In this document: positions 17,134-25,238 of the stretch, piece by piece
How the letters are laid out: each line of letters begins with the position of its first letter
How positions within the stretch are numbered: the stretch's first letter is position 1
Origin: 73-13 sp035556075
GTDB lineage: Bacteria > Actinomycetota > Actinomycetes > Actinomycetales > Microbacteriaceae
Direction of reading: 5' to 3'
DNA length: 64,000 nucleotides
NCBI GenBank assembly: GCA_035556075.1
Contig: DATMFQ010000011.1
Location: forward strand, 4,195-68,194
The notes under the pieces: model-generated
What the model was told of the DNA's origin: nothing
Databases searched by the model: none
Seen by the model: the letters and a program-made list of their open reading frames with translations, nothing else
Translations under genes and position numbers: made by a program

Positions 17134-17966
17134 CAGGCGGTCCCCGTCACGAGGGCCGCGATCTCCGGCGGCGGCCCGCCCGCGCGCGGGTACCAGGCGT
17201 CGTACACGCCGTAGGCGATGATCCGCTCGAGGGTGGAGTGCTTCGGGTTGCAGGTCGTCAGCGTGATGTACCGCTCACCATCGCTCGCGCCCGGCACGCG
17301 CGGCACCGGCAGCAGCACTTCGACCGCGGTCGGGACGACGACCTCGTGATTGCGGAAGACGTAGCGATACCAGCCGTCCGCGGTCTCCACGTAGATCGAG
17401 TCGCCGACGTCGAGCTGGTCGATGTGCTCGAAGGAGCTGCCGTACGCGGTCCGGTGCGCCGCGAGCGCGAAGTTGCCGACCGCACCTGGCATGGCCGTGT
17501 CCGGGTAGTGGCCGACGCCGAGCACGTTGAGCACATCGTCGATGCCGATGCCGCTGGCGATGGTCCGCTGGTAGTCGGCCCCGAATCGCGGCACGATGAG
17601 CTTGGCAAAGACTTCCGCGTTGGCGACGCCCGACGCGAACACGGTCGGATCGCCGTACACCGGCGTGGGCTCCGGGGTCGGGGTGGGAGTCGGGGTGCGG
17701 CTCGGCGTCGCACTCGGCGCTGGGCCCGCGGATTCCTGCCAGCTGGTGCCCAAGTCCCGCGCGAGGCTCGTCTGCTGCTCCGCGATGATCGCGTCGTTGA
17801 GCCAGAGCTGCCAGCCGATGAAGAGGAGGACCGCGACCCCGGCGGTCAGCAGCACCTCACCGGTGACGCCGATGGCGGCGGTGAGGAATGCGCTGCGCCG
17901 ACGACGGCGAGCGCGCTCACGACGCGACGTCGGCGCGGGAGCCTCCTGCGCATTCCTGCCTGGCAT
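17133..17966 (-). CDS. Class E sortase
   Basis: Starting at the ATG at 17966 (MPGRNAQEAPAPTSRRERAR), the protein has 277 residues: a basic N-terminus, one signal-anchor helix, a Pro/Thr-rich linker (TPSRTPTPTPTPEPTP), then the sortase beta-barrel. The catalytic His lies in ALAAHRTAYGSSFEHID, the Cys in LTTCNPKHSTLERIIAYG, and the Arg downstream in the same segment. Class E sortases are the housekeeping transpeptidases of high-GC actinobacteria and join surface proteins carrying LAxTG/LPxTG-type signals to peptidoglycan. A candidate substrate with LPPTG lies about 2.2 kb to the right. The open frame continues upstream through crgA but is not protein-like there. Confidence 0.94.
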   Translation of the reverse strand: MPGRNAQEAPAPTSRRERARRRRRSAFLTAAIGVTGEVLLTAGVAVLLFIGWQLWLNDAIIAEQQTSLARDLGTSWQESAGPAPSATPSRTPTPTPTPEPTPVYGDPTVFASGVANAEVFAKLIVPRFGADYQRTIASGIGIDDVLNVLGVGHYPDTAMPGAVGNFALAAHRTAYGSSFEHIDQLDVGDSIYVETADGWYRYVFRNHEVVVPTAVEVLLPVPRVPGASDGERYITLTTCNPKHSTLERIIAYGVYDAWYPRAGGPPPEIAALVTGTA

Positions 17967-18041
17967 AACACCCGATTGTAGGGAATCGGGCTGTCCGGGA
18001 ATCGGGCGCCGTGTCCCACGCGGGGCCGGTAGACTGCCGGC

Positions 18042-18290
18042 ATGGCCAACGCGAAGTCCCGCGACGAGCGGCGCGACGCGTCCGACGCGACCGCCTCGAA
18101 GGAGGCCCCGCCGAATCCGGTGTGGTTCAAGCCGATCATGTTCGGCTTCATGTTGCTCGGACTCGCGTGGCTGCTCGTCTTCTACATCTCCGGCGGCATG
18201 TACCCGCTGCCCGAGCTCGGCAACAACAACATCTGGATCGGCATCGGGATCATGCTCATCGGCTTCCTGATGACGACCCGCTGGCGCTAG
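18042..18290 (+). CDS. crgA: Cell division protein CrgA
   Basis: This 82-residue protein has a charged N-terminus and two membrane helices (about residues 29-49 and 62-78). It carries the family pattern NPVWFKPIMFGFMLLGLAWL, then YISGGMYPLPELGNNNIWIG and a terminal TTRWR. CrgA is an actinobacterial divisome protein that recruits or regulates FtsI/PbpA-type enzymes and helps place the septum. The gene is divergent from the sortase and ends in a CTAG shared with the stop of the convergent rhomboid gene. Confidence 0.96.
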   Translation: MANAKSRDERRDASDATASKEAPPNPVWFKPIMFGFMLLGLAWLLVFYISGGMYPLPELGNNNIWIGIGIMLIGFLMTTRWR

Positions 18291-18967
18291 CCCAGCCGGA
18301 GTACGACGCCCGCGATCGTCAGGACGATGAGCCCGGCGAGCACCGCGAGCACGAGGCCGACCTGCCGATGCCGCAGCCTCGGCCCCCGCGTCTTGAGGTA
18401 GATCCACGCGACGAGCCCACCGACGACGAGCCCACCGATGTGCGCCTGCCACGAGATCCCGGCCGCGAAGAAGCCGACAGCGAGGTTGAGCACGATGATG
18501 ATGACGAGCTGTGTCGGATTCGCCCCGAGTCCGCGCTGCAGGACCACGAGCGCGGCGAAGAGGCCGAAGATGGCGCCGGAGGCCCCGACCACGAGGACGC
18601 CTGGGTTCGCCAGCAGCAACACCGCGACGGAGCCGCCGAGTGCGGCGAGCAGGTACAGGGCGAGGAAGCGCCAGCGCCCAAGCATCATCTCGATGAGCGG
18701 CCCGAAGATGAGCAGCGCATACATGTTGAAGAGGATGTGCCAGAACGAGCTCCACGAGTGCAGGAATGCGCTCGTCAGCATCCGCCACGGCTCGTACGGC
18801 GTGACGAAGGGCGCGTAGCCGAGCGTGTTGATCACGAGCGCCTGCGTCGGGGGCAACAGCTCGAGCAACCACACGACGATGCAGATCGCGGCAATCGCCC
18901 AGGTCACCACGGGTGCATTCGGACCCGGCCGGAGGAGCCGGCGGGCGACGGTCGTGAAGCGGCTCAC
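18287..18967 (-). CDS. Rhomboid-family intramembrane serine protease
   Basis: I take the GTG at 18967 as start (protein begins VSRFTTVARRLLRPGPNAPV), giving 226 residues. The frame runs further upstream across ppiA but is not coding there. Six or so membrane helices are visible. The rhomboid signatures are the LHSWSSFWHILFNMYALLIFG helix, the nucleophile GASGAIFGLFAAL and the catalytic His in WQAHIGGLVVGGLVAWIY. Rhomboids cut membrane protein substrates within the bilayer, and the target here is unknown. The pairing with ppiA upstream (13 bases apart) is a conserved actinobacterial arrangement. Confidence 0.93.
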   Translation of the reverse strand: MSRFTTVARRLLRPGPNAPVVTWAIAAICIVVWLLELLPPTQALVINTLGYAPFVTPYEPWRMLTSAFLHSWSSFWHILFNMYALLIFGPLIEMMLGRWRFLALYLLAALGGSVAVLLLANPGVLVVGASGAIFGLFAALVVLQRGLGANPTQLVIIIVLNLAVGFFAAGISWQAHIGGLVVGGLVAWIYLKTRGPRLRHRQVGLVLAVLAGLIVLTIAGVVLRLG

Positions 18968-18980
18968 CGGCGGCGTGGCG

Positions 18981-19538
18981 TCAGCGCGCGGTGACGTCGA
19001 CGCCGGTGATGACGACGTCCTCGACCGGGCGGTCATTCGCGCCGGTCGGCACCGCCTCGATCGCGTCGACGACGGCCTTCGAGGCGTCGTCGGCGACCTC
19101 CCCGAAGATGGTGTGGTTGCCGTTGAGCCACGGCGTCGCCACGGTCGTGATGAAGAACTGCGAGCCGTTCGTCCCCTCGACCTCACCGGTCGCGGGGTTG
19201 CGGCGCTTCCCGGCGTTCGCCATCGCGAGCAGGTACGGGCGGTCGAAGACGAGCTCGGGGTGGATCTCGTCGTTGAAGTTGTAGCCCGGGCCGCCGATGC
19301 CCTGGCCGAGCGGGTCGCCGCCCTGGAGCATGAACTGCTTGATGATCCGGTGGAAGATGACGCCGTCGTACAGCGGTGCCGTCGACGTCGCCCCCGTCTC
19401 CGGGTGGGTCCATTCCTTCGTGCCGGTGGCGAGCCCGACGAAGTTTTGCACGGTCTTCGGCGCGTGGGTCTCCCACAGGTTGAGGGTGATGTCCCCGTGG
19501 TTGGTGTGGAGGACGGCGACATGCGATGGCTGCGGCAT
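18981..19538 (-). CDS. ppiA: Cyclophilin-type peptidyl-prolyl cis-trans isomerase
   Basis: This 185-residue protein shows the cyclophilin core without a signal peptide: VIFHRIIKQFMLQGGDPLGQ (catalytic Arg and the FMLQGGD segment), FITTVATPWLNGNHTIFGEV and a C-terminal VVITGVDV. It accelerates proline isomerisation during folding in the cytoplasm. It begins at an ATG (MPQPSHVAVLHTNHGDITLN) and is followed by the rhomboid gene on the same strand. This gene borders the conserved block; to its right begin lineage-specific genes. Confidence 0.95.
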   Translation of the reverse strand: MPQPSHVAVLHTNHGDITLNLWETHAPKTVQNFVGLATGTKEWTHPETGATSTAPLYDGVIFHRIIKQFMLQGGDPLGQGIGGPGYNFNDEIHPELVFDRPYLLAMANAGKRRNPATGEVEGTNGSQFFITTVATPWLNGNHTIFGEVADDASKAVVDAIEAVPTGANDRPVEDVVITGVDVTAR

Positions 19539-19658
19539 ATGACCATTGTGTCATCCGCGCGGGGGTGGGCGCTGGGCCCCGGCTGGGCCCGTCTGGGCTG
19601 GGGATGCGACGGGCTTGGCGCGAATGTGTCAGTGCATCATCCAGACAACTGCGGCACA

Positions 19659-20174
19659 ATGGCCCCCATGGCCCGCAAGCAGCTCAGCGACATCGAACGC
19701 CTTCGCCGCGAGGCAGAGGACCTCTGGGAGCAGCAGCAGGACGTGCTGCACCAGGCCCGACAGCTCGCCCGCGCGGCGGGCCGCCAGGGCGTTGACTATG
19801 CCGCCCCCCGCATTCAGCAGGCGGTCGGATCCGGGGCCAATGCGGTCCGCTCCCTCGCCGATGGGGCCCGCGAGCGCGTGCAAAAGGATGTCGTCCCGGC
19901 GCTGACGACCGCGCTCGGCAGCGCGATCGCGACGATCGACGCCTTCCGCGATCGTCAGCTGCGCCCCGCCCTCACCGCGATCGGTCGCGGCCAGGTCCCC
20001 GTCATCGTCCAGCCCGCGAAGCCGAAGCCGAACGTCGGCCTGTGGGTCGGGCTCGGCATCGGCATCGTCGCGGCGGCGGCCGTCGGCTACGTCGTGTGGC
20101 AGACGCTCCGTGCCGACGACGACCTGTGGATCGAGGAGGAGCTCGCCGAGGTGCCGGAGACCACCGAGGGCTGA
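19659..20174 (+). CDS. Membrane-anchored protein with helical N-domain and DLW-containing tail
   Basis: The protein is 171 residues from the ATG at 19659, with a second in-frame ATG (19668, MARKQLSDIERL) equally possible. Neither has a clear ribosome site, so a leaderless message is likely. The N-terminal 110 residues are charged and amphipathic and probably helical or coiled (RLRREAEDLWEQQQDVLHQA). One membrane helix follows (about residues 128-148), and the tail reads ADDDLWIEEE. A similar short helix-plus-DLW tail marks the DLW-39 proteins encoded near gyrA and ppiA in relatives, so this may be an extended member; that link is an inference. Function is unknown. Confidence 0.75.
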   Translation: MAPMARKQLSDIERLRREAEDLWEQQQDVLHQARQLARAAGRQGVDYAAPRIQQAVGSGANAVRSLADGARERVQKDVVPALTTALGSAIATIDAFRDRQLRPALTAIGRGQVPVIVQPAKPKPNVGLWVGLGIGIVAAAAVGYVVWQTLRADDDLWIEEELAEVPETTEG

Positions 20175-20198
20175 GTCGTGCGGCCGGGGGGAGCCAGG

Positions 20199-21752
20199 GT
20201 GTCGATGGCGGCGCGCGCCGCCGGGGTGCTCGGCGCACTCGGGGTCGCGCTGCTCGTCGCGATCGTGCCGACAGGTGCCGCGGTCGCCGCACCGGAGTCG
20301 CCCGTCGAGATCCTGCCGCCGGTGACCGTCGGCGACGGGGCCTTCGCCGTCGGGGTGTCCCCGGATGGCAGCCTCGCCTATGTCCTCGCGCTGGTCGACC
20401 AGGAGCTGCACGTGGTCGACACCGCGACGAATACGCCAATCCTCGTCATCCCGATGTCGATCTCGCTCGGCTTCCTTGACCCGTCGCTCGTCGTGCACCC
20501 GGACGGCCGCGTCCTCATCCTCGACCCTGGCGACGGCGCCGGCGTGACCGAGCCAGCGATCATCGAGATCGACCCGACGACCTGGGACGTGTACACGCAC
20601 AGCCTCGCCCAGCCGGCACCGTGGGACGCGGGCTTTGCGGTATCGCTCGCGCTCACGCCCGACGGGACGAAGGCCTACGTCGCCGATCTGACGAGCGGGC
20701 GCGTTCTCGCCGTGTCCGTACCGCCCACCGCGGGCCCCGGCGCCTGGAGCATCACGCCGATCGACGTCGCCGCGGCGACCACGCCCGAGATCCTGCCGGG
20801 GAGCCTCGCCATCGCGGGCGGCACGGTGTACGCGCTCGACATCCTCGGCGAGGACGGCGGCGAGCCGACTGGGATCGCGGCGATCCGCGTCGCGGACGAT
20901 CAGCTCGAGCCGACCGTCATCGCCTACTCCGCGCCGGCAGGCACGACCGGCGGGATCCTCACGATGCCGACGATGAAACCCAGCCCCGATGGCACCACCG
21001 TGCTCATCAGTGGCGCTGCGGAGTTCGACGACGGCAGCGGGGACACCGGCGGCTTCTTCTGGACGATCCCCGGCGGCACGGTCCCGGCCGCCGCGACCTA
21101 CCTCGGCGGTGGGCTCGGCGACGAGGTGGCGGCATTCGCATTCGGCGCGGCTGGACAGACCGTGTACCTCATCGACTGCGCGTGCGCCTCCCTCGCCTGG
21201 ACCCTCGACGTCGGCAGCGGTACCGGCACGATCCTCGACGTCGCCGCGGCGACCGACCTCGACATGCTCGCGTCCGTCGCCGTGTCCCCCGACGGCACCC
21301 GAATCTTCCTCACCGGCACTGACTTGCTCGGCGACAGTCGGCTGTGGCAGCTCAGCGCGGTCGCCGATGACGTGCTGCACGTCACCGGGCCGACGGCCGC
21401 GACGCAGGGCGACCGTGTGACCCTCACCGCGATCGCCCGCGACAACTCGGGCAACCCGGTCGACGTCACGTCCCTCGCGACGTTCACGAGCAGCGTCGCG
21501 ACCGACGTCATCAGCGGCAATGTTGTCGCGTTCCCGCACGCCTCACCGCACACCATCACCGCAAGCTACGCCCCGCTCGCCGGGGGTCCCGCGGTCGCGG
21601 CCGGCTCGATCATGATCGAGGTGGCGGCGGTTCTCCCGCCGACGGGCGTCGAGGACCCGCGCCCGTGGCTCGGCGCCGCGGCCGCGCTCCTCCTCGCCGG
21701 CGCCACGCTCGTCCTCACCCGCTCACGCCTCAGCCGACGTGCTCCGCGATGA
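20199..21752 (+). CDS. Secreted beta-propeller protein with LPPTG sortase signal
   Basis: I choose the GTG at 20199, six bases after GGGGGAG, giving about 517 residues; the GTG at 20178 and ATG at 20205 are in frame. The N-terminus is a signal peptide (RAAGVLGALGVALLVAIVPT...AVA). The body contains YVTN/YncE-like beta-propeller repeats (VSPDGSLAYVLALVDQELHV, LTPDGTKAYVADLTSG, VAVSPDGTRIFLTG), followed by an Ig-like segment. The C-terminus has LPPTG, a hydrophobic helix and a basic tail (RSRLSRRAPR), the classic cell-wall sorting signal. It should be linked to peptidoglycan by a sortase, plausibly the class E enzyme at 17.1-18.0 kb. The ligand is unknown. Confidence 0.87.
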   Translation: MSMAARAAGVLGALGVALLVAIVPTGAAVAAPESPVEILPPVTVGDGAFAVGVSPDGSLAYVLALVDQELHVVDTATNTPILVIPMSISLGFLDPSLVVHPDGRVLILDPGDGAGVTEPAIIEIDPTTWDVYTHSLAQPAPWDAGFAVSLALTPDGTKAYVADLTSGRVLAVSVPPTAGPGAWSITPIDVAAATTPEILPGSLAIAGGTVYALDILGEDGGEPTGIAAIRVADDQLEPTVIAYSAPAGTTGGILTMPTMKPSPDGTTVLISGAAEFDDGSGDTGGFFWTIPGGTVPAAATYLGGGLGDEVAAFAFGAAGQTVYLIDCACASLAWTLDVGSGTGTILDVAAATDLDMLASVAVSPDGTRIFLTGTDLLGDSRLWQLSAVADDVLHVTGPTAATQGDRVTLTAIARDNSGNPVDVTSLATFTSSVATDVISGNVVAFPHASPHTITASYAPLAGGPAVAAGSIMIEVAAVLPPTGVEDPRPWLGAAAALLLAGATLVLTRSRLSRRAPR

Positions 21753-22461
21753 ATGCGGTGGCGCGCGCCCACGCGTCCGCAGCGAACTCGGGGTGATGCG
21801 TCCGCGCATTCGTGTCGTTGAAGAATGCGTGGAGCGCGCCCGGGTAGACGACCCCGGTGAAGTCGACCCCCGCGTCCGCCATCGACTCGCGGACCTCGGG
21901 AAGCTTGTCGATGAGGGGCGGGTCGAGCTCGCCGTACAGCGCGAGGATCGGCGCGGTGATACGGGCGATGCCCTCGGGCTCCGGAGCGGTGCCGTAGAAC
22001 GGGACGGCGGCGCGCACCCGGTCGTCGGCCGCCGCGAGCGCGAAACTGTACGTGCCGCCGAAGCAATACCCGGTCACCGCGATGCGACCCTCGATCCCGG
22101 GCATCTCGGCGAGCTCATCGACGATGAGGCGGAGCTGGTCGACCGCCCAGGTCGCGTACTCCGGCTGACGGATGGGGGCGAGCGCCTCGCGGAGGCGGGG
22201 CTGCATCGCATTGCGGACGTCCTCATCGAGCGACTTCGTCGCGATCGAGAGCTCTTCGCCGACCTCGGGCGTGATCCCGATGTGCGACATGATGTCGGGC
22301 GCGATCGCCAGGTAGCCCTCGGCAGCCCAGCGATCCGCGATCGACTTGATGTGGTCGACGAGACCCCAGATCTCGTGGATGACGATGATCGCGCCCCGGG
22401 GCGGGACGGTCGGCTCCGCGCGGTAGACGGGGACGCCGTTCAGCTGCTCCATGGTGCCCAT
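21730..22461 (-). CDS. Dienelactone hydrolase family protein
   Basis: This 243-residue alpha/beta hydrolase has the nucleophile Cys in VTGYCFGGTYSFALAA, an acid in ALYGELDPP and the His in PGALHAFFND, the dienelactone hydrolase triad. The N-terminal IIVIHEIWGLVDHIKSIADR is also characteristic. Such enzymes hydrolyse dienelactone or related esters and lactones. No chlorocatechol pathway genes lie next to it, so the substrate is open. Its 3' end overlaps the convergent sorted surface-protein gene by 23 bases. Confidence 0.9.
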   Translation of the reverse strand: MGTMEQLNGVPVYRAEPTVPPRGAIIVIHEIWGLVDHIKSIADRWAAEGYLAIAPDIMSHIGITPEVGEELSIATKSLDEDVRNAMQPRLREALAPIRQPEYATWAVDQLRLIVDELAEMPGIEGRIAVTGYCFGGTYSFALAAADDRVRAAVPFYGTAPEPEGIARITAPILALYGELDPPLIDKLPEVRESMADAGVDFTGVVYPGALHAFFNDTNARTHHPEFAADAWARATAFIAEHVG

Positions 22462-22531
22462 GATGGCCAGCCTAGCCAGGTGCGCGCGAACACTGGGAAT
22501 GTCCCAAGTCGGATCCGCTAGCCTGCCGCGC

Positions 22532-22840
22532 GTGAGCGGTCAGAGCTGGTTCCTCATAGCGATCCTCCTCGGCGTGCCCGCGCTCGTCGCGGGGTGGGCG
22601 TGGTGGTCCGCGAAGCAGGGCCCGGAGTCCGCCGACACCGCCCGGCGGCAGGGCAGCGCGATGCTCGGGGCGGGCGTTGACGAGGTGTTTCACCCGAATG
22701 CGAGCGCCGCGCGGCAGATCTGGGAGACCGAGGTCGAGCTGCCGGCCCCGTCGCACCTGCCTGGCGATCCCGGTCCCGACCTCGAGGCGGGCCAGATCAC
22801 GCTCATGCTCCCGGAGGAGGAGATCGAGCGCACCCGCTAA
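22532..22840 (+). CDS. Small single-span membrane protein
   Basis: This 102-residue protein starts at a GTG (VSGQSWFLIAILLGVPALVA). One N-terminal membrane helix with a WAWWSAKQGP exit is followed by a soluble acidic tail with no recognised domain (DEVFHPNASAARQIWETEVE). It is divergent from the dienelactone hydrolase, with a 70-base spacer, and is followed by the TPM-domain gene 39 bases downstream on the same strand. Codon composition matches the neighbours. The function is unknown. Confidence 0.65.
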   Translation: MSGQSWFLIAILLGVPALVAGWAWWSAKQGPESADTARRQGSAMLGAGVDEVFHPNASAARQIWETEVELPAPSHLPGDPGPDLEAGQITLMLPEEEIERTR

Positions 22841-22879
22841 GGCCGCGGGCGGGCGTGGTGCCGCCCGGGCCCTGCGACA

Positions 22880-23782
22880 ATGGCGGGCATGGAGGAACCC
22901 GAGCCGGATCTCGCCGAGCAGCGCTGCACGAATTGCGGATCGACGCAGCTTCGCCAGGACACGAATGGGGTGTGGCACTGCGAATTCTGCCGCTCGACCT
23001 TCCGCGCGGACGACCCGGCGATGATCGTGGTCGATTCACCGAACGTGCAGCAGGCCAACGAGAACGTCATCGACACCGCCGACATGCTCACCTACGAGCA
23101 GCAGCAACAGGTCTCACAGCACCTGCGCCGACTCCGTGACCGCAGCGACGTCGTCGTGGTCGTCGAGACGGTCAACACGATCACGCAGAACGTCGAGCAC
23201 TACGCGCGGAATCGTGCCCAGGAGCTCGGCGTCGGTGACGACGTCAAGGACAACGGCGTCTACATCCTCATGGTCCGCCAGCCGCGCCGGGTGCAGGTGC
23301 AGGCCGGTGATGGGGTGTCGCTCCACCTGAGCTCCGCCGACATCAACCGGGTCGTGCAGGAGTCCTTCATCCCGCGCTTCAAGGCGGACGACTACGTCGG
23401 CGGCCTGACCGATGGCGCCGACGCGATCGTCGCGACCTACGAGGCGAATCGCGGCAGCGGCCGGACGTTCAGTGGCGGGGCCTCCGGCTCGGGCTCCGGC
23501 TCGGGGGCTCGCGGGGTCTCGGGACTCTCGGGGAGCTCGGGTGCCCGCCCGCGGCGCGGCAGCGTCATCGGCTGGGTCATCCTCGCCGTCGCGATCGGTT
23601 GGATCTTCCTCAGCCTCATGAACGGCCAGGGCCTCAGCGGCTCCGGCGGCAGCAGCACCGGCGGGGACTCCGGCATCAGCTGGGACTTCGGCGGCGGGGG
23701 TGGCTCCGACTGGGGTGGCGGCGGCTCCGACTTCGGCGGCGGGGACTTCGGGGGCGGCTCCGGCGGCGGCGGGGACTGGTAG
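22880..23782 (+). CDS. Zinc-ribbon plus TPM-domain membrane protein with Gly/Ser-rich tail
   Basis: The protein has 300 residues (start ATG 22880, or ATG 22889). A zinc ribbon at the N-terminus (CTNCGSTQ ... WHCEFC) is followed by a TPM domain (about residues 60-195; DRSDVVVVVETVNTITQNVE, NGVYILMVRQPRRVQVQAGD, YVGGLTDGADAIVATYEAN). Then come a Ser/Gly linker, one membrane helix (about residues 232-249) and a very Gly-rich tail with W/D/F spacing. TPM (YgcG-like) domains are associated with membrane or photosystem repair and with conflict-system components. The zinc ribbon in front of the domain is less usual. No signal peptide is seen, so the TPM domain would be cytoplasmic. Confidence 0.8.
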   Translation: MAGMEEPEPDLAEQRCTNCGSTQLRQDTNGVWHCEFCRSTFRADDPAMIVVDSPNVQQANENVIDTADMLTYEQQQQVSQHLRRLRDRSDVVVVVETVNTITQNVEHYARNRAQELGVGDDVKDNGVYILMVRQPRRVQVQAGDGVSLHLSSADINRVVQESFIPRFKADDYVGGLTDGADAIVATYEANRGSGRTFSGGASGSGSGSGARGVSGLSGSSGARPRRGSVIGWVILAVAIGWIFLSLMNGQGLSGSGGSSTGGDSGISWDFGGGGGSDWGGGGSDFGGGDFGGGSGGGGDW

Positions 23783-23822
23783 CCGCCAGAATGCGCGGGC
23801 CGGGCCGGGTGGGATCCGCCGG

Positions 23823-24608
23823 CTACCGCGGGCGGTCGCGGCGGAATGCGCCGGGGGCGACCCCGAGCACCTGCCGGAAGTCGCGCGCCAGGTGCGCCTG
23901 GTCGCTGTACCCGAGCTCGGCCGCGACCTGCGCGATGGCGAGCTTCGGATCCTCCCGCAGACGCTGCGCCACCTCCTGCAGCCGGTACCGCCGGATGAGC
24001 GCGAGCGGCGGCAGGCCAACGTAGCGCGCGGCGAGCCGCTGGACCGTCCGGACGCCGACCCTGAGTCGCTCGGCGAGCTGGTCGACGCGGACGAGGTCGC
24101 GGTCGGCCGCGACGAGATCCTCCATGCGGTTCGCGAGACGGCCAGCCGCGTCGGCGGCGACCAGGCGCCGGACGAGCCAGTGACTGTAGGCGGCGACCGC
24201 CGCATTCCTCCCCGCGTCCTCATCCGCGAGCGCCATGGCGGCGCGGACAGCGGCGTGCAGCTCGGGCGCATCGACCGATGTCTCGGCGTCTCGAATGCGG
24301 CGCGGATCCGGGACGAGGGAAGCGAGCCCGGCTGGGCGCAGCAGCGCGCCGACCGCCCAGCCGCGGCCGCGCAGGTCGCGGTGCGAGGCGCCGGTGGCGG
24401 GGCCGACGAGGGCGATGCCCTCCGGGCTCACGACGAGATTGGCGGCAGGGAAGGGGAGGATCTCCTGCCGGGAGGTGCGGCCGGGGGCGAGGTCCCAGCG
24501 CGGGATCCAGTACCAGCGGACGAGCCCGTCGAGCTCCGCGGGCACCGGCTCGCGGTGGAAGGTCGGCAGCCGGGCGGGGTAGAGGATGCCGCGGGGGTCG
24601 CCCGTCAT
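23823..24608 (-). CDS. AraC-family transcriptional regulator
   Basis: From the ATG at 24608 (MTGDPRGILYPARLPTFHRE) the protein has 261 residues. The open frame continues upstream, where it is only a shadow of the VOC gene. An N-terminal DUF6597-like sensing region (LDGLVRWYWIPRWDL) precedes a C-terminal double helix-turn-helix (about residues 165-255) ending with AELGYSDQAHLARDFRQVLG, the AraC signature. It is divergent from the VOC-family gene across a 90-base spacer, a common arrangement when the regulator controls its neighbour, so regulation of that gene is plausible. Confidence 0.88.
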   Translation of the reverse strand: MTGDPRGILYPARLPTFHREPVPAELDGLVRWYWIPRWDLAPGRTSRQEILPFPAANLVVSPEGIALVGPATGASHRDLRGRGWAVGALLRPAGLASLVPDPRRIRDAETSVDAPELHAAVRAAMALADEDAGRNAAVAAYSHWLVRRLVAADAAGRLANRMEDLVAADRDLVRVDQLAERLRVGVRTVQRLAARYVGLPPLALIRRYRLQEVAQRLREDPKLAIAQVAAELGYSDQAHLARDFRQVLGVAPGAFRRDRPR

Positions 24609-24698
24609 CCGGCGCCGCCGCGGTGCGTGGCGGGAGGCACCAAGCGGATGTCGCGAATCTCCAAGACGCCGACCATACCCCGACCGTACCGTCGTCGT

Positions 24699-25211
24699 AT
24701 GAGCGATCTCCCCACCCCCCGCGTCGGCGTGACCGGCGAGCACACGACCGCCGGCATCCCGCACGGCGTCACGAGCCTCACGCCCTTCCTCGCGATCGAG
24801 GGCGCCCGCGAGGCGATCGACTTCTACCGCGACGTCTTCGGCGCCCGCGTCGTCGACGTCACCGAGATGGGCGGGATCGTCGTCCACGCCGACCTCGACT
24901 TCGGCCACGGCCGACTGCAGCTCGGTGAGCCGAGCCCCGCCTACGGGCTCGTGCCGGCGCCCGCGGGCGACGCCGACTGCTACTCGATCGGGCTGTACTG
25001 CGCCGACGTCGACGCGGTCGTCGCCCGGGCCGAGGCCGCCGGTGCGACGATCCGCGAGGCGGTGAGCGAGTTCGTCTCCGGCGACCGCTTCGCCTCGATC
25101 CGCGACCCCTTCGGCGTGCGGTGGTCGATCATGAGCCGCGTCGAGGACCTGTCCGAGTCCGAGAGCGCGCGGCGGGTCGCCGAGTGGGCGGCGGCGCAGG
25201 GGGCCGAGTAA
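24699..25211 (+). CDS. VOC/glyoxalase-superfamily protein
   Basis: I use the ATG at 24699 (MSDLPTPRVGVTGEHTTAGI), giving 170 residues. The fold is the paired beta-alpha-beta-beta-beta of the vicinal-oxygen-chelate superfamily: LTPFLAIEGAREAIDFYRDV at the start and EFVSGDRFASIRDPFGVRWS at the end, the PhnB-like pattern. Members include glyoxalases, dioxygenases and resistance proteins, and many actinobacterial PhnB-like proteins have no known reaction. The divergent AraC gene is the probable regulator. Confidence 0.85.
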   Translation: MSDLPTPRVGVTGEHTTAGIPHGVTSLTPFLAIEGAREAIDFYRDVFGARVVDVTEMGGIVVHADLDFGHGRLQLGEPSPAYGLVPAPAGDADCYSIGLYCADVDAVVARAEAAGATIREAVSEFVSGDRFASIRDPFGVRWSIMSRVEDLSESESARRVAEWAAAQGAE

Positions 25212-25238
25212 CGGCGAGAGCCGAGTAGCGCTGAGCAG

